From positions 372,001-436,000 of the forward strand of contig NZ_FTNQ01000002.1 in NCBI RefSeq assembly GCF_900156455.1: a DNA stretch of 64,000 nucleotides. The letters run 5' to 3'. The position numbers and the translations under genes were made by a program. Below the pieces are notes generated by a model, which was not told the DNA's origin, did no database searches, and saw only the letters and a program-made list of their open reading frames with translations. Below are positions 43,959-53,200 of this stretch, piece by piece; position 1 is the first letter of the stretch, and the number at the start of each line of letters is the position of its first letter. The DNA comes from Microbacterium sp. RURRCA19A (GTDB taxonomy: Bacteria; Actinomycetota; Actinomycetes; Actinomycetales; Microbacteriaceae).

Positions 43959-45032
43959 ATGGCCACCGCCGTCGACGCCCCCGTCATCGCCGCGCCCGTC
44001 GCCCCGAGGGGCGGCGGCCTCTGGCGCTACATCCTCATCCGACTCCTGCTGATCATCCCGACGGTCTTCATCCTCGTGACCGTCGTGTTCCTGCTCATGC
44101 GGGTCACGGGCGACCCGATCACCGCCGCCCTCGGCGGACGCCTCCCGCCCGAGCAGCTGGCGCAGCGCATCGCCGAGGCCGGTTACGACCGTCCGCTGTA
44201 CATCCAGTACTTCGAGTACATCGGCGGCATCCTGCGCGGGGACTTCGGCACGACGATCACCGACAACCGTCCGGTTCTCGGCATCCTGCTGCAGTACGGC
44301 TCGGCCACCCTCGAGCTGGCGATCTACGCGCTGATCGTGGCCCTGCTGATCGGCATCCCGTTCGGTCTGCTCGCCGCCTACCGCCGCGACCGCTGGCCCG
44401 ACGCGGTGCTGCGCATCGGCGCGATCCTCGGCTATGCCACCCCGATCTTCTTCGTCGGCCTCCTGCTCAAGCTCGTTTTCTCGGTGTGGCTGAGCGTGCT
44501 GCCCGTCGCCGGTCGCGCGAGCACGCGCACCGAGCTGAAGCTCCAGGCTCTCGACAACCCCAGCGGCATCTATCTCATGGATGCCATCCGCCTCGGCGAC
44601 GGCGCCGCGGTGGGGGATGTGCTGACCCACGCGATCCTGCCGGGCCTGGCGCTCGGCATCCTGACCGCGGGGATCTTCCTGCGGCTCGTCCGCACCAACG
44701 TCATCGGCACGCTCGGCGCGCAGTACGTCACGTCGGCGCGGTCGCGCGGCGTGGGGGAGTACCGCCTGGTCACCAAGCACGCCTATCGCCCGGCGCTCAT
44801 CCCGATCATCACGGTCATCGGTCTGCAGATCGCCCTGCTGCTCTCGGGCGCGGTGCTGACCGAGACCACGTTCGAGTGGAAGGGTCTCGGCTTCATGCTC
44901 AGCGAGTACCTGAAGGCGCGCGATTTCGTCGCCGTGCAGGGCATCGTCGTCATGATCGCCGTGCTGGTGGCCTTCACGAACTTCCTGGTCGACGTCATCG
45001 CGGCGATCATCGACCCGCGAGTGAGGTACTGA
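43959..45032 (+). CDS. ABC transporter permease, DppB type
   Basis: 357-residue permease with six helices. The DppB-type N-terminus YILIRLLLIIPTVFILVTVV and the conserved RVTGDPITAAL lead to a periplasmic loop and the EAA-like ATPase contact region YVTSARSRGVGEYRLVTKHA. It pairs with the DppC-type permease that starts 1 nt after its stop. Codon use is ordinary for the host. Confidence 0.94.
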   Translation: MATAVDAPVIAAPVAPRGGGLWRYILIRLLLIIPTVFILVTVVFLLMRVTGDPITAALGGRLPPEQLAQRIAEAGYDRPLYIQYFEYIGGILRGDFGTTITDNRPVLGILLQYGSATLELAIYALIVALLIGIPFGLLAAYRRDRWPDAVLRIGAILGYATPIFFVGLLLKLVFSVWLSVLPVAGRASTRTELKLQALDNPSGIYLMDAIRLGDGAAVGDVLTHAILPGLALGILTAGIFLRLVRTNVIGTLGAQYVTSARSRGVGEYRLVTKHAYRPALIPIITVIGLQIALLLSGAVLTETTFEWKGLGFMLSEYLKARDFVAVQGIVVMIAVLVAFTNFLVDVIAAIIDPRVRY

Positions 45033-45033
45033 C

Positions 45034-46080
45034 ATGACGGATGCCACGGCCCCCGCGGCCCTGACCGCGCGCAAGGTTCCGCTGCGCGACCGCCTGCCGG
45101 TCATCTCGCACCTGCGCCGCAGCGTCGGCCTCCAGCGCACCATGCTCGTGATCGGTCTCGTGATCACCTCCGTGTTCGTGCTGACGGCCGTGCTCGCGCC
45201 GGTCCTCGCGCCCTACGGCTTCTCGCAGCAGGAGGCGGGCGGCACGAAGTTCGGCACGCAGCACGCTCCGAACGCCATGAACATCCTCGGCACGACGGTC
45301 GGCGGGTACGACGTGCTCTCCCGCGTGATCTGGGGTGCGCAGACGGCGCTGCTGGTGATCCTGTGCGCGATCGCGTTCTCGATCTTCCTCGGCATCTTCT
45401 TGGGGCTGGTCAGCGGCTACTTCGGCGGCTGGATCGACCGCGTCTTGGTGGTCCTCTGCGACGCGATCTACGCGTTCCCGTCGCTGCTGCTCGCCATCGT
45501 CATGTCGATCGCGATCACGAAGGGACAGTCGACGCTGTGGGGCGGCATCCTCGCCACCGCCATCTCGATCACGGTGGTGTTCGTGCCGCAGTACTTCCGC
45601 GTGATCCGCGCCGAGGTGGTGCGCGTGAAGGCCGAACCGTTCGTCGAGTCGGCCCGCGTGATCGGTGTGCCGACCGCGCGCATCCTGCTGCGTCACGTGC
45701 TGCGCAACTCCACGCGGTCGCTCCCGGTCGTCGTGACGCTCAACGCCTCGGAGGCGCTGCTGACCCTCGCGGGCCTCGGCTTCCTCGGCTTCGGCATCGA
45801 GGCCACCGCGGCGGCCGAGTGGGGCTACGACCTCAACCGCTCGGTCAGCGACGTCACCAGCGGCATCTGGTGGACCGCCATCCCACCGGGCGTCGCGATC
45901 GTGCTCGCCGTGCTCGGCATCACGCTGGTCGGCGAGAGCCTCAACGACCTCAGCGACCCGCGGTTGCGCACGCGCCGCCGGGCGCGAAACGCTCCCGCGC
46001 CGCTCGCACCCGCGGCCCCGGCGCCCGTCGCCCCCGCCGGGTCCCCGGCATCCACCCCTTCCGACGGGAGTCCCGCATGA
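45034..46080 (+). CDS. ABC transporter permease, DppC type
   Basis: 348-residue permease. The N-terminal helix MLVIGLVITSVFVLTAVLAP is followed by a periplasmic stretch with APNAMNILGTTVGGYDVLSR and a five-helix core. The cytoplasmic contact loop is EPFVESARVIGVPTARILLR. The C-terminus is an Ala/Pro-rich tail of about 35 residues (APLAPAAPAPVAPAGSPAS), longer than usual. Its stop overlaps the ATPase start (ATGA). Confidence 0.94.
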   Translation: MTDATAPAALTARKVPLRDRLPVISHLRRSVGLQRTMLVIGLVITSVFVLTAVLAPVLAPYGFSQQEAGGTKFGTQHAPNAMNILGTTVGGYDVLSRVIWGAQTALLVILCAIAFSIFLGIFLGLVSGYFGGWIDRVLVVLCDAIYAFPSLLLAIVMSIAITKGQSTLWGGILATAISITVVFVPQYFRVIRAEVVRVKAEPFVESARVIGVPTARILLRHVLRNSTRSLPVVVTLNASEALLTLAGLGFLGFGIEATAAAEWGYDLNRSVSDVTSGIWWTAIPPGVAIVLAVLGITLVGESLNDLSDPRLRTRRRARNAPAPLAPAAPAPVAPAGSPASTPSDGSPA

Positions 46081-47768
46081 CCGGCACCGCCGAGTCCGTC
46101 GCCCGCATCGACGATCTCCGGGTCGCGTTCGCCACCGACGGCGAGCCCGTCGCCGCCATCAACGGCATCTCGCTCGAAGCCCACGCCGGCGAGGTCCTCG
46201 CCATCGTGGGCGAGTCTGGGTCGGGCAAGACCGTGACCGCCAACACGCTGCTGGGCCTGCTGCCCGAGACCGCGACCCTGTCGGGCGCCGTGATCGTCCG
46301 CGGCCGCGAGGGTGAGGAGACTGACATCGTGCACGCGACGCACGCGCAGCTGCGGGCGATGCGCGGTCGCGACGCGGCGATGGTGTTCCAGGAGCCGTCC
46401 ACGGCGTTGAACCCCGTCTACACCGTCGGTTGGCAGATCGCCGAGGGCCTCCGCGCGCACGAGAAGCTGTCGAAGTCCGAGGCGAAGGCCAAGGCCGTCG
46501 ACATCCTGCGTCGGGTCGGCATCCCCGATCCCGAGAGCCGCGTCGACGACTATCCGCACCAGTTCTCGGGCGGACAGAAGCAGCGCGTGGTGATCGCCAT
46601 GGCGCTGGTGCTCGACGCCGGGCTCATCATCGCCGACGAGCCGACCACGGCGCTCGACGTCACCGTGCAGGCCGAGATCCTCGACCTGCTGCGCACGTGC
46701 CGCGACGAGTTCGGCGCGACGATCGTGCTCATCACCCACAACATGGGTGTGGTCGCCGACCTCGCCGACCGCGTCGTGGTGATGTACCGCGGCGACATCG
46801 TCGAGCAGGCGCCCGTGCGCGAGCTGTTCGCCGCTCCGCAGCAGCAGTACACGCGCGAGCTGCTCGCCGCCGTACCGCACGTCGGCCGCGGGAAGAGCGC
46901 GCAGCAGTCGCTCGACACCCCGGCCCCGACCGCGCCGCCCGAGGGCAGCCTGGTCGTCGCCGAGAAGGTCGAGATCGGATATCCGGGGCGCTTCGGGTCG
47001 CCCGGCGTCATCGCCGTGAAGGGCGTCGACTTCTGGATCGGCCCCGGCGAAGTGCTGGGCCTCGTGGGCGAGTCGGGGTCGGGCAAGACGACGATCGGCC
47101 GCGCGATGGTCGGTCTCACCTCGGTCGTCGGCGGGTCGCTGAAGGTGCTGGGCACCGAGATGCGCGGTGCGAAGCCCCGCACGCTGGCGAAGACCCGCCC
47201 CGACATCGGTTTCGTCTTCCAGGACCCGGCGACCAGCTTCAACCCGCTCCTCACCATCGCCGAGTGCATCGCCGAACCACTCCTCGTGCATCACCGGGCC
47301 GCCGGCGCGCGCGCCGCGCGGGCACGCGTGGACGAGCTCCTGGATGCCGTGCAGCTGCCGACCGCGTTCGGGGATCGCTACCCGCACGAGCTGTCGGGCG
47401 GTCAGCGCCAGCGTGCCTCGCTGGCCCGCGCGCTCGCGCTCGACCCGAAGCTGCTGATCGCGGACGAGCCGACCTCGGCGCTGGACGTGTCGGTGCAGGC
47501 GCGCGTGCTGCAGCTCTTCGCCGAGCTGCAGCGCGAGTTCGGCTTCGCGTGCCTCTTCATCAGCCACGACCTCGCGGTCGTCGACGAGGTGGCCGACCGC
47601 ATCGTCGTGCTGCGGCAGGGCGTGATCCGCGAGCAGGGCACGACCGTGCAGGTGCTCACGGAGCCCCGCGACGACTACACGAAGCGGCTGCTGGCATCCC
47701 TCCCGGTGCCGGACCCGGTCGCGCAGGAGTCCCGCCGCGAGCTGTGGCGGTCGACGCGCGGGGTGTGA
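46077..47768 (+). CDS. Fused dipeptide ABC transporter ATPase (DppD-DppF type)
   Basis: 563-residue protein with two complete ABC domains. Domain 1 (about residues 8-265) has Walker [14 protein letters not shown], signature [15 protein letters not shown] and Walker [14 protein letters not shown]. Domain 2 (about 300-550) has [30 protein letters not shown] and [13 protein letters not shown]. The C-terminal oligopeptide-type extension is partly present after each domain. Fusing the two ATPases fixes their 1:1 ratio; it completes the importer. Last gene of the operon. Confidence 0.95.
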   Translation: MTGTAESVARIDDLRVAFATDGEPVAAINGISLEAHAGEVLAIVGESGSGKTVTANTLLGLLPETATLSGAVIVRGREGEETDIVHATHAQLRAMRGRDAAMVFQEPSTALNPVYTVGWQIAEGLRAHEKLSKSEAKAKAVDILRRVGIPDPESRVDDYPHQFSGGQKQRVVIAMALVLDAGLIIADEPTTALDVTVQAEILDLLRTCRDEFGATIVLITHNMGVVADLADRVVVMYRGDIVEQAPVRELFAAPQQQYTRELLAAVPHVGRGKSAQQSLDTPAPTAPPEGSLVVAEKVEIGYPGRFGSPGVIAVKGVDFWIGPGEVLGLVGESGSGKTTIGRAMVGLTSVVGGSLKVLGTEMRGAKPRTLAKTRPDIGFVFQDPATSFNPLLTIAECIAEPLLVHHRAAGARAARARVDELLDAVQLPTAFGDRYPHELSGGQRQRASLARALALDPKLLIADEPTSALDVSVQARVLQLFAELQREFGFACLFISHDLAVVDEVADRIVVLRQGVIREQGTTVQVLTEPRDDYTKRLLASLPVPDPVAQESRRELWRSTRGV

Positions 47769-47788
47769 CGCCTCGGTATTCCGGGCCG

Positions 47789-47952
47789 AACTCCTGAGTT
47801 TCGGCGGGTACGCCCGCGGTTCTGGGCGGTTCGGCGCGGTGCGGTGACGAAAGTCAGGAGTTTCGCGCGTCCCGCGCTCCGGACCGCTGGCCGCTGGGCG
47901 CCGCCGACCGGCGGCCACGGCGCCGATCACGGCCCGAAACTCCGGAGCGCGG
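47789..47952. repeat. Nested inverted repeats between convergent genes
   Basis: Two overlapping dyads: a 15-bp pair with one mismatch (47789-47803 with 47848-47862, AACTCCTGA core) and a perfect 12-bp pair (47872-47883 with 47941-47952). A third related CGAAACTCC word lies at the right side. Probably a complex bidirectional terminator or a decayed repeat element. Confidence 0.65.
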
Positions 47953-47961
47953 AACCGCCGC

Positions 47962-49050
47962 TCAGCGCAGGAAGATGTCCGACACCACGGAGAACAGCCA
48001 CCATCCGATCGCCAGCACGGCGATCACGCCGCCGATCCACGAGAAGCCACGGCGCAGCCGGCGGCCCTCGGGCGCGACGCCGGCGGGCGGGGGAGTGAGC
48101 AGCGGAACCCCGGATGCCACGGGGGCGGCGGCCGCGGGCAACCGTTCGTCGCGCCACCGCGCCCACTGGCCGAGCTTCTCGTCGATGGCATCCACCGTTC
48201 CGAAGATCCACTCCCACGTCGCCGGGTCGGTGGTCGACAGCTCGCGCCGCGCGTAGAGGAAGAGGCGGTCGTCGACGATCTCGACGTCGAGGGCCGCGGC
48301 GTTGTCGATGAACCGCGCCATCACGTCGGGCGTGAAGAGGTACAGGGCGTCGCGCTCGTAGCCCTTCGGGCAGTACAGCGCGAAGTGCTGGTCGAAGTCG
48401 CCCTCGAGGCTCAGGCGCTGGTCGCGGGAGAACACCGCCGGGAGGTTCGACACCCCGAACAGTCCGTTGTTGCCCACGGCATCCAGGACGATGTGGGGGA
48501 GCGGGGTGTCGAGCCGCAGCTCGACGTACGCCCACTTGTGCGTCTGCTCGTTCTTCCCCGACCCGGTCTTGTACGTGTAGTTGCCGACCTCGACCCAGCG
48601 AGGACGCGGGCCGTGGACCACGTCGGTGGCCTCGCGGGAGTGGCCCTCGCTGAAGATCATGCCGGGCAGGGCGGGGTTCGGGACGGTGGGGAACCACGTC
48701 ATCCCGTTCGCCTGGGCGAAGTGCGCGATTCGGTAGCGGCGCGTCGCCCGCCCGCGGAACATCACGATCAGCGTGTACGCGATCAGCGCGATCACGGCGA
48801 CGAAGAAGAGGAGGAAGCCGATGCCGATCGGGCTCGGACGCCCGTCGTCGGCGAACAGCCCGAAGCTCACGACGGCCGCCATGAGCGAGGCGGAGACGAG
48901 CAGGATGCCACCGACGACGACGAATCCGATGGTGGTGACGACCACGCTGGTGAGCTTCCCCTCGCGGCGCAGCTGCGCGGTGAACTGCCGCACCTCCGCG
49001 CGCGAGACCGGTTGCGTCAGGGCGGAGGTGTCCAGCGTCGTGCCGCTCAT
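47962..49050 (-). CDS. Membrane protein, DUF3137-like
   Basis: 362-residue membrane protein. Two N-terminal helices ([20 protein letters not shown] and [20 protein letters not shown]) precede a large soluble domain ([60 protein letters not shown]). A third helix closes the C-terminus ([20 protein letters not shown]). The soluble part resembles DUF3137-type proteins. Function unknown. TAGCGT lies 6 nt upstream of the ATG on the minus strand. It is divergent from the rpsF operon. Confidence 0.78.
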   Translation of the reverse strand: MSGTTLDTSALTQPVSRAEVRQFTAQLRREGKLTSVVVTTIGFVVVGGILLVSASLMAAVVSFGLFADDGRPSPIGIGFLLFFVAVIALIAYTLIVMFRGRATRRYRIAHFAQANGMTWFPTVPNPALPGMIFSEGHSREATDVVHGPRPRWVEVGNYTYKTGSGKNEQTHKWAYVELRLDTPLPHIVLDAVGNNGLFGVSNLPAVFSRDQRLSLEGDFDQHFALYCPKGYERDALYLFTPDVMARFIDNAAALDVEIVDDRLFLYARRELSTTDPATWEWIFGTVDAIDEKLGQWARWRDERLPAAAAPVASGVPLLTPPPAGVAPEGRRLRRGFSWIGGVIAVLAIGWWLFSVVSDIFLR

Positions 49051-49056
49051 GGCCCC

Positions 49057-49062
49057 ACGCTA
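49057..49062 (-). promoter_or_regulatory. -10 box TAGCGT, leaderless start
   Basis: Minus-strand TAGCGT ends 6 nt before the ATG at 49050. Confidence 0.5.
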
Positions 49063-49109
49063 CCGAGCGCGGCGCCGAACCTCGATTCCCGCTGCGGGGT
49101 GGCATCCGT

Positions 49110-49228
49110 TAGACTACGAAGGTTGTCTGGCGACGCCCATGCGCGTGTAAGCCCGAGACGACGTGCACCACACCCTCCTGCTGCCGGGAAATGCCCGTCA
49201 GCCGTTCTAGTCCGAAGGAGGTGGGTTA
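49110..49228 (+). promoter_or_regulatory. rpsF operon promoter and leader
   Basis: TAGACT at 49110-49115 is a good -10 box. A leader of about 107 nt follows before the GTG of rpsF, with a perfect AAGGAGGT at 49216-49223. Leaders of rpsF operons are often bound by the S6:S18 complex for autoregulation; this one is long enough but I could not confirm the motif. Confidence 0.6.
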
Positions 49229-49621
49229 GTGACGCACCAGTACGAACTCATGGTCATCTTCGACCCCGAGATCGACGAGCGCCAGGTCGCTCCGAAGCTC
49301 GACGGGTTCCTCAAGGTCATCACCAACGATGGGGGAACCATCGAGAAGGTGGATGTCTGGGGACGCCGCCGTCTGGCCTACGAGATCAAGAAGAAGAACG
49401 AGGGCATCTACGCCGTCGTCGACTTCACCGCCACGAGCGAGGCCACGCAGGAGCTCGACCGCCAGCTGAAGCTGAGCGAGCAGATCATGCGCACCAAGGT
49501 CCTCCGTGCGGAAGAGGCCATCGCGCAGGTCGCCGCCGAGGCGAAGCGCTCCGAGGAGAAGGCCGCTCGCAAGGCTGCCGCTCCCCGCAAGGTCGAGTCC
49601 GCCGAGAAGGCAGCGAAGTAA
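49229..49621 (+). CDS. rpsF: 30S ribosomal protein S6
   Basis: 130-residue S6. The N-terminus [19 protein letters not shown] and the internal [20 protein letters not shown] are canonical. S6 binds S18 on the 30S platform. The C-terminus has a basic Ala/Lys-rich extension of about 30 residues beyond the E. coli core ([20 protein letters not shown]), common in actinobacteria. GTG start with a perfect Shine-Dalgarno sequence. First gene of rpsF-ssb-rpsR-rplI. Confidence 0.98.
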   Translation: MTHQYELMVIFDPEIDERQVAPKLDGFLKVITNDGGTIEKVDVWGRRRLAYEIKKKNEGIYAVVDFTATSEATQELDRQLKLSEQIMRTKVLRAEEAIAQVAAEAKRSEEKAARKAAAPRKVESAEKAAK

Positions 49622-49626
49622 CGACG

Positions 49627-50136
49627 ATGGCCGGCGAAACCGTCATCACCGTCGTGGGGAACCTCACGGCCGACCCGGAGCTGCGGTACACGCAGAACGG
49701 TCTGCCCGTGGCGAACTTCACCATCGCGTCGACCCCCCGCACGTTCGACCGTCAGGCGAACGAGTGGAAGGACGGCGAGGCGCTCTTCCTGCGCGCCTCG
49801 GTGTGGCGCGAATTCGCCGAGCACGTCGCCGGATCGCTGACGAAGGGGTCCCGCGTCATCGCGACCGGTCGCCTGAAGCAGCGCTCGTACCAGGACCGCG
49901 AGGGCAACAACCGCACCTCGATCGAGCTGGAGGTCGACGAGATCGGCCCCTCGCTCCGCTACGCGACCGCTCAGGTCACCCGTGCTGCCTCTTCGGGCGG
50001 CGGCGGTGGCGGCGGCGGACGCCCGCAGGTGCAGCAGTCGAACGACGAGCCGTGGTCGACCCCCGGGTCGAACCAGGGCGGCGGCGCCGACGCGTGGAGC
50101 ACTCCCGGTTCCTACGGAGACGACACCCCGTTCTGA
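49627..50136 (+). CDS. ssb: Single-stranded DNA-binding protein
   Basis: 169-residue SSB. The N-terminal OB fold begins [20 protein letters not shown] and includes [21 protein letters not shown] Gly-rich linker with GGGGGGGG follows, and the acidic C-terminal tip DDTPF is the docking site for replication and repair proteins. Five nt separate it from rpsF. Confidence 0.98.
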   Translation: MAGETVITVVGNLTADPELRYTQNGLPVANFTIASTPRTFDRQANEWKDGEALFLRASVWREFAEHVAGSLTKGSRVIATGRLKQRSYQDREGNNRTSIELEVDEIGPSLRYATAQVTRAASSGGGGGGGGRPQVQQSNDEPWSTPGSNQGGGADAWSTPGSYGDDTPF

Positions 50137-50174
50137 TCTCGCTACGCCTCACGGCGTGACGAACCCCAACATTC

Positions 50175-50215
50175 CGGATGCCGAGCCCGGGCGACGCGAA
50201 AGCCCCCGGCATCCG
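50175..50215 (+). terminator. Hairpin in the ssb-rpsR gap
   Basis: 9-bp arms CGGATGCCG / CGGCATCCG (50175-50183 with 50207-50215), with an inner GCCC/GGGC pair, in the 101-nt gap. It probably attenuates or processes the mRNA between ssb and rpsR; no U-tract. Confidence 0.6.
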
Positions 50216-50237
50216 AATCCACACGAAAGAAGGAAGC

Positions 50238-50492
50238 ATGGCTGGAAAGGCCACTGGCGACCGCCGCAAGCCGCGGAAGGGCGCGAAGAACGCCGCCCCC
50301 GCGAAGGCGATCCGCGTCGGCGTCATCGACTACAAGGACGTCGCAACCCTCCGCAAGTTCATCTCGGAGCGCGGGAAGATCCGCGCCCGTCGTATCACCG
50401 GTGTCTCCGTGCAGGAGCAGCGCCTGATCGCCCGCGCCATCAAGAACGCGCGCGAGATGGCTCTCCTGCCCTACGCCGGCGCCGGCCGCTAA
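50238..50492 (+). CDS. rpsR: 30S ribosomal protein S18
   Basis: 84-residue S18, normal length. Core [20 protein letters not shown] and [20 protein letters not shown] match the family. No zinc-binding cysteines are present, so this is the Zn-independent form. AAGGAAG precedes ATG 50238; an upstream in-frame ATG at 50178 lies in the hairpin and is not used. Confidence 0.98.
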   Translation: MAGKATGDRRKPRKGAKNAAPAKAIRVGVIDYKDVATLRKFISERGKIRARRITGVSVQEQRLIARAIKNAREMALLPYAGAGR

Positions 50493-50502
50493 GGAGCACC
50501 CG

Positions 50503-50955
50503 ATGGCAAAGCTGATTCTCACGAATGAGGTCACCGGGCTCGGTAGCGCCGGTGACGTTGTCGAGGTCAAGAACGGGTACGCCCGCAACTACCTCATCCC
50601 GCAGGGCTTCGCCGTGGCTTGGAGCCGCGGTGGCGAGAAGCAGGTCGCGTCGATTCGCGCCGCTCGCGAGTCCCGCGCGATCCACGACCACGAAGAGGCC
50701 GTGGCCCTGAAGAACACGCTCGAGTCGAACACCGTCAAGCTGGCCGTCAAGGCCGGTGCCGAGGGTCGTCTCTTCGGTTCCGTCAAGACGGGCGACGTCG
50801 CCGACGCGGTCAAGGCCGCCGGTCTCGGTGAGCTCGACAAGCGCAAGATCCAGATCACCTCGGCGATCAAGTCGGTGGGCGAGCACGAGGCGACCGTTCG
50901 TCTCCGCGACGACCTCACCGCCGTGATCACCCTCCAGGTGGTCGCCGCGAAGTAA
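50503..50955 (+). CDS. rplI: 50S ribosomal protein L9
   Basis: 150-residue L9. The N-terminal rRNA-binding domain has [20 protein letters not shown] and [16 protein letters not shown] long connecting helix follows, then the C-terminal domain [19 protein letters not shown]. Starts 10 nt after rpsR. A strong terminator follows. Confidence 0.98.
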   Translation: MAKLILTNEVTGLGSAGDVVEVKNGYARNYLIPQGFAVAWSRGGEKQVASIRAARESRAIHDHEEAVALKNTLESNTVKLAVKAGAEGRLFGSVKTGDVADAVKAAGLGELDKRKIQITSAIKSVGEHEATVRLRDDLTAVITLQVVAAK

Positions 50956-50965
50956 TCCGCGTCTG

Positions 50966-51006
50966 AGAACGGCCCCGGTCCCGCTTCGGCGGACCGGGGC
51001 CGTTCT
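50966..51006 (+). terminator. Terminator of the rpsF-rplI operon
   Basis: Perfect 16-bp inverted repeat (50966-50981 with 50991-51006) and a 9-nt loop, 10 nt after the rplI stop, ending in TTCT. Confidence 0.9.
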
Positions 51007-51160
51007 GCGTGCGCGGGCGGGGGCTGCGGTTCCGGTTCGGGGCGCGTTCTGTGCTGTGGGGCCTGAAGCTCGCGCCCCAGAGCACGGAATCCGCCTCAAA
51101 CCGTCAGAGACCGGGGCATCGCCCGGGTCCTCACGACACGCGGCCGTCACACCGCGTCCC

Positions 51161-51166
51161 TAGGCT
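51161..51166 (+). promoter_or_regulatory. -10 box TAGGCT, leaderless start of the amidohydrolase
   Basis: TAGGCT ends 7 nt before the ATG at 51174. Confidence 0.6.
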
Positions 51167-51173
51167 GAACGGT

Positions 51174-52499
51174 ATGACCGTCGATCGCGCACCCGAGCGC
51201 CCGCGGGTCGTGCTGTATTCGGCATCCCTCGTCGTCCCGATCACCGCTCCGCCCATCGTCGACGGGGCGATCGCCGTCGCGGGCGGCCGCATCCGCCACG
51301 TCGGCGACCGCGAGTGGGTGCGGCACGAGCTGCGCCAGCGCGGCGTCGAGTTCGACGAGGTGCACTGGCCCGGCATCCTGACCCCGGGCCTCGTGAACGC
51401 GCACTCGCATCTCCAGTACACGGGCATGGCCGAGGTCGGGCGCGGGTCGTACGCCGGGTTCGAGGAGTGGGCCGCGGCGTTCGAGCCGGTCTACGAGTCG
51501 GGGTTGGATTGGGCCGCGGATGCCAGGGCGGGCGCGGCGCAGATGATCGCCGCCGGCACGACCGCGGTGGCCGACATCGTCACCGACGTCGAGGCCGCCT
51601 CGGCGCTGCACGACGCGCGGCTGCACGGCATCACCTATTGGGAGGTGATGAGCTGGACCAACGCCGCGTGGGCCGAGCGGGGGAGGGCCGAGGTCGAGGC
51701 GCGGCTGGATGCGCTGCCGTCGCCGCCGGGCACCGGCCTCTCGCCGCACGCCCCGTATTCGCTCGACGTCGAGCCGCTGCTGGAGATCCCCGACATCGTG
51801 CGGGAGCGGGGGAGTCGGCTGCACATCCACCTCGGCGAGGCGGCGTTCGAGCGCGAGCACGGCGAGGCGTTGCCGTGGCGGGAGCGGCGGCCCGCGAGCT
51901 TCCAGGCGCTGCGCGACGAGGGCTTCGGCACGGGGGCGACGGAGTTCGTCGACGAGCTCGGCGTGCTCGGACCCGACTGCCACATCGCCCACGGCGTGTA
52001 CATGACGGCCCGCGACCGGTCGATCCTGCGGCAGCGGGGGACCACCGTGGCTCTGTGCCCGCGGTCGAACGCCGTGATCGGTCTCGACGAACCGCCCGTG
52101 GCCGCGTACCTCGTCGAGGGCAATGCGCTCGCCGTCGGCACCGACTCGCTGTCGTCGTCACCGTCGCTGGATCTGCTGTCCGATGTGGCGGCGCTGCACC
52201 GCCTCGCGCGGGCGCAGGGCTACGCCCACCGCGACCTGTCGGCGCTGCTGCTGCGCGCGGCGACGCTCGGGGGCGCCCACGCGATGGGGCTCGACACCGG
52301 GCCACAGCGCACGGGATACCTCGCCGTCGGCGCCGTGGCCGACCTCGCGTTCTTCGACATCGACGTGGCCGCGGCCGATGACATGATCGAGCACCTCGTG
52401 GTCGACGGCGCCGGGCGCGCGGCAGCGACCCTCATCGACGGCGAGGTGCGCTTCGCATCCGCCGTCTTCGCCCGAGAGACCGGAGTGTCCCGTGACTGA
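51174..52499 (+). CDS. Amidohydrolase of the MtaD/TrzA type
   Basis: 441-residue metal-dependent hydrolase. Metal ligands are visible in LVNAHSHLQYTGMAEV (HxH), LHIHLGEAAFEREHG, CHIAHGVYM and AVGTDSLSSSP (the final Asp). The C-terminal beta domain follows (LAVGAVADLAFFDID). Relatives deaminate adenosine-like nucleosides or heterocycles; in actinobacteria such genes can belong to futalosine menaquinone synthesis, but no other gene of that route is here. Its stop overlaps the cupin start by 8 nt. Confidence 0.88.
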   Translation: MTVDRAPERPRVVLYSASLVVPITAPPIVDGAIAVAGGRIRHVGDREWVRHELRQRGVEFDEVHWPGILTPGLVNAHSHLQYTGMAEVGRGSYAGFEEWAAAFEPVYESGLDWAADARAGAAQMIAAGTTAVADIVTDVEAASALHDARLHGITYWEVMSWTNAAWAERGRAEVEARLDALPSPPGTGLSPHAPYSLDVEPLLEIPDIVRERGSRLHIHLGEAAFEREHGEALPWRERRPASFQALRDEGFGTGATEFVDELGVLGPDCHIAHGVYMTARDRSILRQRGTTVALCPRSNAVIGLDEPPVAAYLVEGNALAVGTDSLSSSPSLDLLSDVAALHRLARAQGYAHRDLSALLLRAATLGGAHAMGLDTGPQRTGYLAVGAVADLAFFDIDVAAADDMIEHLVVDGAGRAAATLIDGEVRFASAVFARETGVSRD

Positions 52500-52923
52500 C
52501 GACCGTCCCACCACCGCCCGACTGCTCGACCTCGAGCAGCACCCCGAGGGCGGCTGGTTCCGGCGCATGTGGACGGGGACGTACGCGGTCGACACCCCCG
52601 CGGGCGCGCGTCCCGCGGCGACGCTGATCCACTACCTGCTGACCCCCGGCGAGCACAGCGCGTGGCACGTCGTGACGAGCGACGAGGTGTGGCTGTGGCA
52701 CGGTCCGGGCCGCCTCGCTCTGTCGTTCGGCGGCGACGGGCCTTCCCCCGAGCTGACGGAGACGGTGGTGCTCGGCACCGACCTGGCCGCGGGGGAGCGG
52801 CTGCAGGCCACCGTCCCCGCCGGCGTCTGGCAGTCGGCGCGTCTCGTCGACGGTGCCGAAGCGGTGGTGAGCTGCCTCGTGTCGCCCGGGTTCAGCTTCG
52901 AGGACTGGCGCCTGGCCGACTGA
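52492..52923 (+). CDS. Cupin_5 / DUF985 family protein
   Basis: 143-residue single-domain cupin. Family blocks: LLDLEQHPEGGWFRRMW, ATLIHYLLTPGEHSAWHVVT, SDEVWLWHGPGRLALSFGG, and the end VSCLVSPGFSFEDWRLAD. The family resembles sugar epimerase-type cupins; activity unknown. The GTG start overlaps the amidohydrolase gene, so the two are translated together. Confidence 0.9.
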   Translation: MTDDRPTTARLLDLEQHPEGGWFRRMWTGTYAVDTPAGARPAATLIHYLLTPGEHSAWHVVTSDEVWLWHGPGRLALSFGGDGPSPELTETVVLGTDLAAGERLQATVPAGVWQSARLVDGAEAVVSCLVSPGFSFEDWRLAD

Positions 52924-53200
52924 GGTCGACGCGCGGCGCTGCGGTGTCGGTTGCGCGCGGCGAGCGGCGGGCGGGCGGCGGTGGCGCGCGGCGCCCGGCG
53001 AGCGGAGGAGATTCGGCGGAGGGAGGACGCCGCGGGCACGTTCGGTCCTCCGCCGGCCGAATCTCCTCCCGCCGTGGTCGCGGCGGGGGGCAGTGAGGGC
53101 GACCGACCCCGGACATGCCGAACACCGGATGCCATGCCCCCAATGAGTCGCGGCATCCGGTGCCCCGTCGGGAGAGGCCGAAGCCCCTCCCGAACGGGTG
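52924..53200. repeat. Multi-hairpin convergent intergenic region
   Basis: Three dyads in 277 nt: a perfect 14-bp pair (53004-53017 with 53056-53069) enclosing a smaller nested pair; a perfect 11-bp pair built on CCGGATGCC/GGCATCCGG (53123-53133 with 53152-53162); and a 10-bp pair with one mismatch and a CGAA loop (53169-53178 with 53183-53192) just after the chaplin-like gene stop. The last is the likely terminator of that gene, the first of the cupin gene. Confidence 0.75.
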
